Positions 18,154 through 26,660 of a DNA stretch of 64,000 bases are shown here, piece after piece (position 1 is the first letter of the stretch; every line of letters begins with the position of its first letter). The notes below the pieces were generated by a model. That model had not been told where the DNA came from and made no database searches. It worked only from the letters and a program-made list of their open reading frames with translations. A program made the translations under genes and the position numbers. Origin of the DNA: Chitinophaga eiseniae (GTDB lineage: Bacteria > Bacteroidota > Bacteroidia > Chitinophagales > Chitinophagaceae); contig NZ_JABAHZ010000002.1 of assembly GCF_012641265.1 (NCBI RefSeq), forward strand, positions 1,240,001 to 1,304,000. Reading direction: 5' to 3'.

Positions 18154-19458
18154 TTAAGGTTTTCTTACCACCCACTTCATCGCTTCTTTCAGCGTAATTT
18201 TCTTACCATACATCAGGATCCCCGTGCGGTAGATCCGGCCGGCGGCCCACGTAGTGGTCATAAATCCGCCTATCAGGAAAACGAACGAAAGACCCAGTTG
18301 CCAGTAAGGTACGGTGCCTGGTACGCCATAAGGCAACCTGGCCATCATCACCATGGGAGAGGTAAACGGAATAATGCTGCCCCATACAGCCAGGGAGCTG
18401 GTGGGATCGTGCACCGCCTTCATCATGATCATGATACCGATGATGATGGGTACTGTTACCGGTATGGTAAGCTGCTGTATATCTGCCGCATCTTCATTGG
18501 CAAGACTGCCAATAGCGGCATACAGCGAAGAATAAAACAGGTATCCTCCCAGGAAATACAATACAAAGCAAGGTAGGAGCAGGCTCCATTGAATACTGCC
18601 CACTACTTCAGTAATCCGCCTTACCACTTCCGCCTGTTCACTCTGCGACATGGCCTGGCTGCCCTGGGCCGCGGCCTGCATACTTTCCGGGGAAACGAAC
18701 AAAGGAATGAGGGAATAGATGACGGTGATGAGCACACCCCAGATGAGAAACTGCAACAGGCCCACCGCCGCAATACCAATGATTTTGCCCATCATCAGCT
18801 GAAAGGGCTTTACGCTGGAGATCATTACTTCAGCAATACGGCTTACTTTTTCTTCCATTACGCCTCTCATCACAGAGGTACCAAACAGTAACAGGATAAA
18901 GTAGATAATAAACCCGGAGGCATAGCCAACGCCATAGGCTACCCAGGAGCTGCCTTTCTTGCCCTCTTTCCCGTTTTTGAAGGTCACTTCCACATCCGAC
19001 TTGATATCATCCAGTTTGGATTGGTCAATGCCTTGCAGTTCCATACGTTTTTTCTCAATAATGTTATTGATATCGCTATTGATACTGCTTTCCATGGTAA
19101 CGCTGGCCTGCCCGCTGCTATAGAATTCAAAGCCGGAGGGGCGATTGATATCAAATTCGGGTATATACAATACGCCTTCGTAGCCCAGCTCTTCATAGTG
19201 TTGCTTGAGGCTATCGATGTTCTGTTGGTGCAGGTATTTGAAGTAAACGCCTTTAGCGTCGGGAAATTTGTTTTCGAATAGCTGGCTGTTATCCACCACT
19301 GCAATGAGTTTGTGCTCACTGGAGGAAGTGGCCAGCAGGATGGGAACAATGATCATGGCAGCGAAGGCCAGCGGTACCAGCAAAGTAGTGACCAGGAAGG
19401 ACTTTTTGCGCACACGCGTAATAAATTCTCTTTTTATGATGAGCCATATTTTTTCCAT
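18154..19458 (-). CDS. ABC transporter permease, NatB-type ABC-2 family
   Basis: A 434-residue permease. TM1 (about 20-43, FLVTTLLVPLAFAAMIIVPI) is followed by a large extracytoplasmic domain (about 45-175) and a cluster of C-terminal helices (about 178-405). The motifs RGVMEEKVSRIAEVMISSVK (about 198-217) and FQLMMGKIIG mark the NatB/YhaP branch of ABC-2 exporters. It lies 15 bp after the ATPase gene and is the second half of that exporter. Family members export sodium, peptides or antimicrobials; the substrate here is unknown. Confidence 0.88.
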   Translation of the reverse strand: MEKIWLIIKREFITRVRKKSFLVTTLLVPLAFAAMIIVPILLATSSSEHKLIAVVDNSQLFENKFPDAKGVYFKYLHQQNIDSLKQHYEELGYEGVLYIPEFDINRPSGFEFYSSGQASVTMESSINSDINNIIEKKRMELQGIDQSKLDDIKSDVEVTFKNGKEGKKGSSWVAYGVGYASGFIIYFILLLFGTSVMRGVMEEKVSRIAEVMISSVKPFQLMMGKIIGIAAVGLLQFLIWGVLITVIYSLIPLFVSPESMQAAAQGSQAMSQSEQAEVVRRITEVVGSIQWSLLLPCFVLYFLGGYLFYSSLYAAIGSLANEDAADIQQLTIPVTVPIIIGIMIMMKAVHDPTSSLAVWGSIIPFTSPMVMMARLPYGVPGTVPYWQLGLSFVFLIGGFMTTTWAAGRIYRTGILMYGKKITLKEAMKWVVRKP

Positions 19459-19473
19459 AAAAAAGCAAGATGA

Positions 19474-20418
19474 TCAGGTGAGTGGTGCTGCAGCTACGTT
19501 GTTGCGGCTGTTTTCCGTTTGTTGTACCTGGGTGATGAATACTTCGTTGATAGAAGGTAAAATTTCTTCGAAATAGGTAACAGGAATATCCTGGCGGATG
19601 AAGTGCAGCAGGATATCGTTAGTGGTGCTGTCTTCATTCATTTTTACCGTAAACGCTTTATCATGTGATTGCACAATGGTAAAATGATAGGTAGCCATTT
19701 GTGCAGGGTTGGGCATGGTACCAAGACCAATTTTAAAGAGTCCCTGTTTGAAGTTCTGCTGTATTTGTTTAACGCTACCATCCAATATTTTATGGCCTTT
19801 GTTGATCAGCAGGATATGATCGCATATTTCTTCCACCTGTTCCATGCGATGGGTAGAAAATATGATAGTGGTGCCTTGTTGGCTCAGGTGAAAGATTTCC
19901 TGTTTGATCAGGTTGGAGTTGATCGGGTCCAGGCCGGAGAAGGGTTCATCGAGTATCAGTAGTTTGGGTTGATGCAGGATGGTAGAGATAAACTGTACCT
20001 TCTGCTGCATGCCTTTGCTGAGTTCATCGACTCTTTTGTTGTACCAGGAGTTGATATCGAATTTATCGAACCAGTATTTGATTTTTTCTACGGCTTCTTT
20101 TTTGGGTACGCCTTTGAGCTGTGCGAGGTAGAGCGTTTGTTCGCCTACCATCATTTTTTTATAGAGGCCTCTTTCTTCCGGCATATAGCCAATGTGGCGG
20201 ACATCGTTTTCGGGATCAAATTTTTTACCATTGAAAAGGATTTGCCCTTCATCGGGGTAGAAGATGCCGGTAATCATGCGCAGGAGGGTTGTTTTGCCTG
20301 CGCCATTGGGTCCCAGTAAGCCAAAGATGCTGCCCTGTTGTATATCAAAGCTAACATCATCAACCGCTTTGTGGGTGGCATAATGTTTTTTCAGGTGTTT
20401 AACTTCGAGTAGGTTCAT
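19474..20418 (-). CDS. ABC transporter ATP-binding protein, NatA-type
   Basis: A 314-residue ATPase partner of the downstream permease. Motifs: Walker A FGLLGPNGAGKTTLLRM (about 33-49), signature VDELSKGMQQKVQF (about 131-144), Walker B KLLILDEPFSGLDPIN (about 152-167), and a switch His in IIFSTHRMEQVEEICD. The KGMQQK signature is typical of NatA/EcsA-like proteins. A C-terminal extension of about 90 residues (DUF4162-like) follows the ABC domain. Confidence 0.92.
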   Translation of the reverse strand: MNLLEVKHLKKHYATHKAVDDVSFDIQQGSIFGLLGPNGAGKTTLLRMITGIFYPDEGQILFNGKKFDPENDVRHIGYMPEERGLYKKMMVGEQTLYLAQLKGVPKKEAVEKIKYWFDKFDINSWYNKRVDELSKGMQQKVQFISTILHQPKLLILDEPFSGLDPINSNLIKQEIFHLSQQGTTIIFSTHRMEQVEEICDHILLINKGHKILDGSVKQIQQNFKQGLFKIGLGTMPNPAQMATYHFTIVQSHDKAFTVKMNEDSTTNDILLHFIRQDIPVTYFEEILPSINEVFITQVQQTENSRNNVAAAPLT

Positions 20419-20473
20419 GATGAAAAATTAGTAATTAATCAGCAATAATTAATTATAATATCTCATACAAGAT

Positions 20474-22036
20474 TTATTGCCATTTGGCAGCGATCATTGC
20501 GGCCACGCGTTCGCCGTCCATAGCGGCCGACACGATACCGCCGGCGTATCCGGCGCCTTCTGCGCAGGGATATAGTCCGGCTACCTGTGGGTGTTCGAGG
20601 GTGTCGTTATCGCGGGGAATACGTACGGGGGAAGAGGTGCGTGATTCGGTAGCCACCAGCACAGCATTTTCCGTGTAATAGCCTTTCATTTTGCGTCCAA
20701 ATGCTTTAAAGGCGCCGGCGAGGCGCTGGTGTACTACCTTGGGCAGTACGGTGCGCAGGTCGGCGCTTTGCAGGCCTGGAATGTAGGAGCATTCGGGCAG
20801 GGAGGCGGATATTTTTTTCTGTACGAAATCGGTCATGCGTTGCGCGGGGGCAACGAAGTTGCCACCGCCAGCCACATAGGCTTTTTGTTCGACCGACTGT
20901 TGGAAGTACATACCGGCGAGGGGGCCGTGTTGTGCGAAGGGAGCGAAGTCGGCTTCATCTACCGTTACCACCATGCCGGAATTGGCGAAGGGGTTGTTAC
21001 GTTTGGAGGGCGACCAGCCATTTACCACGAGTTCACCGGGGTCGGTGGCTGCGGGGGCAATGATACCGCCGGGGCACATGCAGAAAGAGAATACGCCTCT
21101 TCCTTCTACCTGTTCTACCAGGCTATAGCTGGCGGGTGGCAGGAACTGGCCGCGGGTGTCGCAGTGGTATTGGGCGCTGTCGATCAGGGTCTGTGGATGT
21201 TCTATCCTGACGCCGAGTGCGAATGGTTTGGCTTCCAGCAAAATGTTTTGCTGATGGAGCATGATAAAAATATCGCGGGCGGAGTGGCCGGTGGCGAGGA
21301 TCAGTTGTTTACCTTCAAACACTTCTCCTGAGGCGGTTTGTACGCCGGTAACGGCACCGTTGCTAATGCGGATAGCACTTACTTTTTGTTCGAAGTGTAC
21401 TTCTCCGCCGCTGTTGATAATTTGTTCCCGCATGGCGGTGATGATATGCGGGAGTTTGTTGGTGCCAATATGTGGGTGCGCATCGATCATGATTTTATCT
21501 TCTGCGCCGAAGTGTACGAATATATTGAGGATACGGTTAATATCTCCGCGTTTATTAGACCGGGTATATAGTTTCCCATCGGAGTAGGTACCGGCGCCGC
21601 CTTCGCCGAAGCAGTAGTTGGAGTCGGGGTTTACGACACCGGTTTTATTGAGTGCTGCGAGGTCGCGGCGTCTGTCTCTTACATTCTTTCCCCGTTCGAG
21701 GATAATGGGTTTGATGCCTGCTTCGATGAGGCGTAATGCGGCAAAGAGTCCTGCGGGGCCGGCGCCGGCGATGAGTACGCGGGGGGCGTTGGCGGGCAGG
21801 GATGGGTATACCGGGTGAGTATGTTGTTTTTCAACAAATGGCTCACTGATAAAGACTTCGAGGGTAAGTACAAAGAACACTCCCTGCCTGGAGCGCGCGT
21901 CTATAGAGCGTTTGAGCAGATTGAATCCCGTGATGTCGGTAGGTTTTACACTCAATGCCGCGGCTGCATGCGCTATGATAGATGTATGAGAGGCGGCATC
22001 TGCCGGCAGTAGTTTGAGAGATATTTGTTGTATCAT
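20474..22036 (-). CDS. FAD-dependent dehydrogenase (NAD(P)/FAD oxidoreductase)
   Basis: I start at the ATG at 22036 (MIQQISLKLLPADA). The in-frame ATG at 22075 would add 13 hydrophobic residues encoded close to a repeat region. The product has about 520 residues. It has an N-terminal alpha/beta domain, then a dinucleotide-binding motif RVLIAGAGPAGLFAALRLIE followed by ILERGKNVRDRRRD. Further family signatures are NYCFGEGGAGTYSDGKLYTR, LILATGHSARDIF and a C-terminal YPCAEGAGYAGGIVSAAMDG. It belongs to the uncharacterised FAD-dependent dehydrogenases (COG2509 type). The substrate is unknown. Confidence 0.85.
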   Translation of the reverse strand: MIQQISLKLLPADAASHTSIIAHAAAALSVKPTDITGFNLLKRSIDARSRQGVFFVLTLEVFISEPFVEKQHTHPVYPSLPANAPRVLIAGAGPAGLFAALRLIEAGIKPIILERGKNVRDRRRDLAALNKTGVVNPDSNYCFGEGGAGTYSDGKLYTRSNKRGDINRILNIFVHFGAEDKIMIDAHPHIGTNKLPHIITAMREQIINSGGEVHFEQKVSAIRISNGAVTGVQTASGEVFEGKQLILATGHSARDIFIMLHQQNILLEAKPFALGVRIEHPQTLIDSAQYHCDTRGQFLPPASYSLVEQVEGRGVFSFCMCPGGIIAPAATDPGELVVNGWSPSKRNNPFANSGMVVTVDEADFAPFAQHGPLAGMYFQQSVEQKAYVAGGGNFVAPAQRMTDFVQKKISASLPECSYIPGLQSADLRTVLPKVVHQRLAGAFKAFGRKMKGYYTENAVLVATESRTSSPVRIPRDNDTLEHPQVAGLYPCAEGAGYAGGIVSAAMDGERVAAMIAAKWQ

Positions 22037-22079
22037 ATTAGCAGGGGCGAAGATAGGAAAGAAAGCGGGAAGCATAAAG

Positions 22080-22149
22080 CATAAAGCTATTATAGCGAAT
22101 GATCCGGGCGGTAAGTATCGCTTAGATCATTCGCTATAATAGCTTTATG
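22080..22149. repeat. 25-bp perfect inverted repeat
   Basis: Arms at 22080-22104 and 22125-22149 are exact reverse complements with a 20-nt loop. It lies between the DUF3127 gene and the FAD-dehydrogenase gene, both on the minus strand. The arms start CATAAAGCTATTATAGCG. It has no T-run tail, so it is not a standard terminator. A degenerate relative lies at 15950-16090. Confidence 0.85.
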
Positions 22150-22174
22150 TTTGCTGTCTTAGCTTTTATGCTAA

Positions 22175-22555
22175 TTAGAACGGTAAATCGTCTCCACCGT
22201 CGCCGGCTGGCATTTGTGGTGTATTGTAGTTAGGTTGTGGGTCAGCGCCGGGAGCAGGAGCGGCCATTACAGATTCCATGCGCCATGCGTCCAGGTTGGT
22301 GATGTAATTTACTTTACCATCTTTTTCCCAACGGGTACCTTTGATATTGAAATAAACTTTAACGTTTTCACCCTCATTGAACCGGTCTACAATACCAGTG
22401 CGGTCTTGTACCGACTGAAATTTAATATAGTTGTTAATAACACGGCCATTGATGTCGTCAGACTTCTCAATAACGAACTCTCTTGTTTTAAAAGTTTCGC
22501 TACGCTGTACCGTATTGTACTTCACAATCAGCTTTCCGGTAATTTCAAAACTCAT
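22175..22555 (-). CDS. DUF3127 domain protein
   Basis: A 126-residue Bacteroidota-specific small protein. The N-terminal two thirds form an OB-like beta pattern (ITGKLIVKYNTVQRS, KTREFVIEKSD, ENVKVYFNIKGTRW). The C-terminus is a flexible Pro/Gly-rich tail ending DGGDDLPF, which strongly resembles the acidic DDDLPF tail of SSB proteins that recruit partners. The OB-like fold plus SSB-like tail suggests a nucleic-acid-binding role; this is inference from the tail and family. It reads away from dnaA, with 553 bp between them. Confidence 0.85.
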   Translation of the reverse strand: MSFEITGKLIVKYNTVQRSETFKTREFVIEKSDDINGRVINNYIKFQSVQDRTGIVDRFNEGENVKVYFNIKGTRWEKDGKVNYITNLDAWRMESVMAAPAPGADPQPNYNTPQMPAGDGGDDLPF

Positions 22556-23108
22556 AGAAAAATTATTTTAAATTCAGAAGGGTCAAAGATAAGGTATTCG
22601 ACTTAGTGCGGGCAAATATTTTTTATTAATACCAGTGCGCGCGGTTATAATTAAATACTTCCATAATTACTACCCCTAAACACATTTTTTTAAATGGAGA
22701 TACTAACATAGTTTTGCACCCTCTCCGGAAAAAGTGTGAATATCTCGCGCTTTACCAGTGAACGATTTTTTTTGTTGACAAGGATACAATATTATTTTAT
22801 CAGTTATATATCCATATTTATGATAAAAAGGAGAATGACCAGGATAAAGGTACTGTTAATCAACGGGGTTTATAGTAGTGAAAACCTTGTCACGTCTGGG
22901 TTGTAAAGCCCCGGCAGCAGCGGAAAGAGGAGTTTAGGCAAACTGTAATCAGGATAACATAAACAAGGGTAGATAAATTTTTTTTTTCAACATTTTCTAC
23001 AGATATTCGTCATCCTGTCTGAAAATTTTTCAACTTCCTGCGTTGGGGAATTTCGAATTCGAGAACTAAGCATCCTTAATTAAGAAACAACTAATTTTTT
23101 TTATCTCA
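22556..23108. other. 553-bp region between the DUF3127 gene and dnaA
   Basis: The region is AT-rich and should hold divergent promoters and the dnaA leader. A TAGTTTTG -7-like box is at 22709-22716. An 8-bp inverted repeat TTTTATCA/TGATAAAA lies at 22795-22802 and 22821-22828. I see no TTATCCACA-type DnaA boxes, so I do not call an origin. Confidence 0.6.
22709..22716 (+). promoter_or_regulatory. Candidate dnaA -7 promoter element
   Basis: TAGTTTTG followed by CACCC matches TAnnTTTG. No clear TTG lies at the expected -33 distance, so support is limited. It would give a leader of almost 400 nt. Confidence 0.3.
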
Positions 23109-24542
23109 ATGAATAAAACTTGCGAACAAGTTTGGGAAAAGTGTCTTAATATAATTAGGGATATAGTAGAATGGCAGCCGTTTAAGACATGGTTTGAACC
23201 TATTAAACCCATTAAACTTGAAAACAATGTTTTAACCATCCAGGTCCCCAGCCAATTCTTTTATGAATACCTTGAGGAGCATTATGTGGGATTGTTAGGA
23301 AAAACCATCAAAAGAGAATTAGGAAAAGAAGCCCGGTTGGAGTATCGCATTGTAGTCGAGAACGGTACACCACATCAGCATCCCAGAACTGTAAACATGC
23401 CCACGCAGTTTACCAAACCTCAGAAAGACAATGAAGTAGATTTCCCTTTAACGATTCACAACCCGGTGAAAAATCCGTTTGTTATCCCGGGCATTAAAAG
23501 GGTACAAATTGATTCACAGCTCAATCCAAATTATACGTTTGATGCGTATGTAGAGGGAGACAGTAATCGTGTAGCCAGGCGTGCAGGTAAAACCGTGGCA
23601 GAGAAGCCCGGTGGCACTTCTTTTAACCCGTTGGTGATATACGGAGGCGTAGGTCTCGGTAAAACGCACCTGGCACAGGCTGTAGGTAATGATGTAAAGC
23701 GCATTCACCCCAATAAGGCGGTGTTATATGTGAGCGCAGAAAAATTCATCAACCAGTTTATTGATCACTCCAAGAATAATATCATTAACGATTTTATTCA
23801 CTTCTACCAGTTGATTGATGTATTGATTGTAGATGATATACAATTCTTTGCGCGGGCAGAGAAAACACAGGACGCTTTCTTTGCGATCTTCAATCACTTA
23901 CACCAGTCAGGTAAGCAGCTGATCCTTACCTCTGATAAGGCGCCGAAAGACCTTGATGGCGTACAGGAGAGGCTGTTGAGCCGATTCCGCTGGGGATTAA
24001 GCGCAGATATCCAGATTCCCGATTTTGAAACCAGGATGGAAATCCTGGAAATGAAAATGCGGAACGACGGACTGGAAATGCCGAAGGAGGTAGTGAAGTA
24101 TGTAGCATACAATATTCAGACAAACGTACGCGAACTTGAAGGTGCACTTATTTCATTGCTGGCACAGTCGTCGCTGAACCGTAAGGAAATAGACCTGGAG
24201 CTGGCCAAGCGGGTATTGAAGTCTTTTGTAAAAACATCTTCCAAAGAAATTACGATAGAAAGCATCCAGAAGATGGTATGTGAATACTTTGACGTACCAT
24301 ACGATAAGTTGCTGCAGAAAACGCGTAAACGTGAAATTGTGCAGGCCCGGCAGATTACCATGTACCTGGCGAAATCATTTACCAAAAACTCTTTGAAAAC
24401 GATCGGTGAACATTTTGGCGGACGGGATCACACTACCGTGATACATAGTTGCCAAACCGTAAAAGACCTGATGGATACAGATAATAACTTCCGCGACAGC
24501 GTGATTGAATTACAACAGAAAGTACAGCTGGCCGCTATGTAA
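23109..24542 (+). CDS. dnaA: Chromosomal replication initiator DnaA
   Basis: A 477-residue replication initiator. Domain I lies at about 1-80 (QVWEKCLNIIRDIVEWQPFK). Domain III is an AAA+ module with Walker A IYGGVGLGKTHLAQAVG (about 177-193), Walker B VLIVDDIQFFA (about 236-246) and sensor motif LTSDKAPKDLDGVQERLLSR. Domain IV is the DNA-binding region with the DnaA signature GGRDHTTVIHSCQTV (about 436-450). The length is normal. It is followed by a strong terminator. No gyrB or dnaN neighbour is present, as is common in Bacteroidota. Confidence 0.98.
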   Translation: MNKTCEQVWEKCLNIIRDIVEWQPFKTWFEPIKPIKLENNVLTIQVPSQFFYEYLEEHYVGLLGKTIKRELGKEARLEYRIVVENGTPHQHPRTVNMPTQFTKPQKDNEVDFPLTIHNPVKNPFVIPGIKRVQIDSQLNPNYTFDAYVEGDSNRVARRAGKTVAEKPGGTSFNPLVIYGGVGLGKTHLAQAVGNDVKRIHPNKAVLYVSAEKFINQFIDHSKNNIINDFIHFYQLIDVLIVDDIQFFARAEKTQDAFFAIFNHLHQSGKQLILTSDKAPKDLDGVQERLLSRFRWGLSADIQIPDFETRMEILEMKMRNDGLEMPKEVVKYVAYNIQTNVRELEGALISLLAQSSLNRKEIDLELAKRVLKSFVKTSSKEITIESIQKMVCEYFDVPYDKLLQKTRKREIVQARQITMYLAKSFTKNSLKTIGEHFGGRDHTTVIHSCQTVKDLMDTDNNFRDSVIELQQKVQLAAM

Positions 24543-24572
24543 GGCCTCTCTCCCCCCAATAACCTATTTTAG

Positions 24573-24609
24573 TGATGCCATTCTATTTTAGAATGGCATC
24601 ATTTTTTTA
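24573..24609 (+). terminator. Rho-independent terminator after dnaA
   Basis: A 13-bp perfect stem TGATGCCATTCTA/TAGAATGGCATCA with a TTT loop and a run of seven T residues. Confidence 0.93.
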
Positions 24610-24695
24610 TGGTATGGGAATGGCCGTGGTGGCGTATTTAGATAGGCTGGTAATAATATGTTTTTCAAAATTTTTATAAAAAAATGAAAATGCTT

Positions 24696-24725
24696 TTGGA
24701 GAATATAAAACTTTGTTTATTTTTG
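24696..24725 (+). promoter_or_regulatory. tRNA-Ser promoter
   Basis: TTG at 24696-24698, a 19-bp spacer and TATTTTTG at 24718-24725 match the Bacteroidota promoter consensus. The tRNA begins 20 bp further on. Confidence 0.65.
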
Positions 24726-24745
24726 CAGCCCCTTCTGGGAAATAC

Positions 24746-24834
24746 GGAGAGATGCCTGAGTGGCCGAAAGGAACGGTTTGCTAAACCGTCGTACGGGTTA
24801 AACTGTACCGAGGGTTCGAATCCCTCTCTCTCCG
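24746..24834 (+). tRNA. tRNA-Ser(GCT)
   Basis: An 89-nt class II tRNA. The 7-bp acceptor stem is GGAGAGA/TCTCTCC with discriminator G. The anticodon arm is ACGGT-TTGCTAA-ACCGT, giving anticodon GCT for AGC/AGU serine codons. A long variable arm (cgtacgggttaaactgtacc) and T arm GAGGG-TTCGAAT-CCCTC follow. CCA is not encoded. Confidence 0.96.
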
Positions 24835-24844
24835 CAAGCTTTAA

Positions 24845-24886
24845 AAGCTCTGGTAAACGCAAGTAACCAGGGCTTTTTTTCTTTTA
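24845..24886 (+). terminator. Terminator after tRNA-Ser
   Basis: Stem AAGCTCTGGT/ACCAGGGCTT (one G-U pair) with an 11-nt loop, followed by a T-rich tail. Confidence 0.8.
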
Positions 24887-24973
24887 GTATATTGGAGGTG
24901 GTCCCAGACAGACCCGGTATCCGTCTAAAGAAATAGCATTAATATTATTGTTATCCTTATACCCAAAAATCCA

Positions 24974-25300
24974 ATGAAACATTTTTGCCTATCTCTGTGC
25001 CTGACTGCTCTTAGCTTCACAACGCTAGCCCAAAAAACGGTGATTAAATGGGGTAATGAATTTAAACTCCGTAAAGGTAGCACCGACCTGAAAGTAATAC
25101 ATGCCGGCGATACCGGGGCCTTAATGAAAAAAAGTAAGACAATTGATGGACTACTTGTACAGAGAATCAACGTAACTAATGGGAAAGTAGTGTTGACCAG
25201 CGATAAGTCTATTAATAATTCGCTGCTGTCGGCCAACCCGGATAACGCTGATGATGACGAGGCAGACGATAAAGAGGAAACAAAAGAAGAGAAAAGCTAA
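24974..25300 (+). pseudogene. Secreted protein N-terminal part, probably frame-disrupted from the next ORF
   Basis: This 108-codon frame encodes a signal peptide (MKHFCLSLCLTALSFTTLAQ) and a short exported domain, then ends in a charged tail DDDEADDKEETKEEKS. The -1 frame, open from 25273, continues the same charged helix (KLREELKKVKAEGEGFSKYM) into the downstream ORF. The simplest reading is one original gene of about 275 codons split by an indel in the A-rich stretch near 25280-25295. Two overlapping real genes, or a sequencing error, are the alternatives. I do not recognise the N-terminal domain. Confidence 0.5.
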
Positions 25301-25800
25301 GGGAAGAATTGAAAAAAGTGAAAGCGGAAGGAGAAGGATTTTCCAAATACATGCGATTCCAGAAGATCTTTTATACCGCTGACTCGCCTATTTCCTATGC
25401 TAAGGCACAAGGGGCCCGTAAAATGGATTATGGTTATCAAGGAATAAGAAGTGGTGATCTCGATCCTAAGAAATTTTATATTAGAAATGGAACTGCTTAT
25501 AATGTAGGTGATATAGGGAACTATTTATGGGGACGTGGCATGGGATATTTGGGAATTCCTCTTGGAGTTTCACAAGCCGGTGCACATTATAATAATATAT
25601 TTAACGGGAAAAATCAGATTACCCCTTTATACGATTTTGGTCCAGGGACTTATGGAGCTCCGGGTTTTTGGGATTCGCCTGGAGATCAAAGGGCTATTAT
25701 CAATGGATATAATTCAAGCCCACCCATAATAGAAGCATATAAAAAGAGCTTGAACCAATTGATGAACGGAATGAAGGGTTGGAAACCACTCCAAAATTAG
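25273..25800 (+). pseudogene. Polymorphic-toxin-like C-terminal domain (frame open from 25273, TTG at 25309)
   Basis: The frame has no ATG in its first part; a TTG at 25309 is the first possible start. It encodes KFYIRNGTAYNVGDIGNYLW, GRGMGYLGIPLGVSQAGAHY and NNIFNGKNQITPLYDFGPG, then GAPGFWDSPGDQRAIINGYN. This layout, a C-terminal domain with His, Asp and Asn clusters and a following DSPxDQRAIxNGY end, resembles C-terminal domains of Bacteroidota secreted or RHS-type polymorphic toxins. I cannot name the family with certainty. A lipoprotein gene follows 6 bp later, the typical place for an immunity gene. Confidence 0.45.
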
Positions 25801-25806
25801 AATGAT

Positions 25807-26340
25807 ATGAAATATTTATTATTAACTATTGTAGTTTTTTTTTCTGCATGTGCCTCACCTAAAATGGATGCTATTCAAAGTGTCTATAACAGTAGAGATA
25901 CTATAATAAGTCTATTCAGATCTAAAAGCATAATGCGAAGCCGAGGAGAGAACAACATCTTATTCTGCACTCATAAGGATGGCAAAACCAATAAATACTA
26001 TTTCGAAGTTAACGAGAATCATTATGAGTTTATCAGTGATAGTATAACATATTCACCTGATATATTAGATTTGAAGGATGTTGATAGCATAAAGGATAGA
26101 CAGCAATTGATATCTCATACTAAATGGCTTTTAGATATGATGGATAAACTAAGTATAAGGGATATTCAAGGAGATTTATCAGATGTGGGAATAGATCTGA
26201 AGATTTATATGAAGCAGGGAGCTGGTATAATTCTCTATGTACCTGACTCACAAAAGATCGGCCTGGAGTATTGGAAAAACTATATAGGATCTATGAAAAA
26301 GATTGATGCCCATTGGTATTACAGTACAACGATGAACTGA
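25807..26340 (+). CDS. Lipoprotein of unknown function, possible immunity partner
   Basis: A 177-residue protein with a lipoprotein signal: MKYLLLTIVVFFSACASP with lipobox FSAC, so it is likely anchored in the periplasm or outer membrane. The mature part is a mixed alpha/beta sequence without a motif I recognise. It is markedly AT-rich compared with neighbours. It starts 6 bp after the toxin-like frame, and a lipoprotein next to a secreted toxin-like domain fits an immunity role. That role is inference from position only. Confidence 0.65.
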   Translation: MKYLLLTIVVFFSACASPKMDAIQSVYNSRDTIISLFRSKSIMRSRGENNILFCTHKDGKTNKYYFEVNENHYEFISDSITYSPDILDLKDVDSIKDRQQLISHTKWLLDMMDKLSIRDIQGDLSDVGIDLKIYMKQGAGIILYVPDSQKIGLEYWKNYIGSMKKIDAHWYYSTTMN

Positions 26341-26375
26341 TAATTGGAAGGAAATGTATCGTTGGTTGAAGATAG

Positions 26376-26531
26376 CTTGAAGAGAAGAATTACTTTATTA
26401 GGCTTGAATATGCTCATCAGGCGATGATGATTACCTCAGTTGAGCAAGTCAAACTTCTTGAAAAACAAAAGCCACAGCCCCCTCACAAAGGTGTAGAAAT
26501 AGTAGGTGTATTCCCTGTTAAAAAGCAATAA
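26376..26531 (+). pseudogene. C-terminal coding remnant
   Basis: A frame without an ATG start reads LEEKNYFIRLEYAHQAMMIT and onward to EIVGVFPVKKQ-stop, with stops immediately upstream in all frames. Its composition is protein-like and AT-rich like the neighbouring lipoprotein. It ends 3 bp before a strong hairpin, as a real gene end would. It is probably the tail of a decayed gene; the family is unknown. Confidence 0.35.
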
Positions 26532-26533
26532 TA

Positions 26534-26577
26534 AATAAGGGCATAATGATAACACCTATCGTTATGCCCTTATTTTA
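26534..26577 (+). terminator. Rho-independent terminator
   Basis: An 18-bp stem with one G-U pair (26534-26551 with 26557-26574), an ACACC loop and a TTATAA tail. It closes the accessory patch on the plus strand. Confidence 0.75.
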
Positions 26578-26660
26578 TAAGCAGAAATATTGGGTGGGTT
26601 ATGGGAATATGGAAGCAGGAATTAGATTGCTTAAATTTTTTAACAGAATCCTATGATTCA

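Noticed and set aside
22556..23108. Replication origin next to dnaA
   Set aside because: The region is AT-rich, but I found no cluster of TTATCCACA-type boxes and cannot compute strand skew. dnaA position alone is not enough in Bacteroidota.
25273..25309. Programmed -1 frameshift between the secreted ORF and the toxin-like frame
   Set aside because: The overlap is A-rich but holds no in-frame X XXY YYZ heptamer and no clear stimulatory hairpin, so a mutation or sequencing error is the simpler view.
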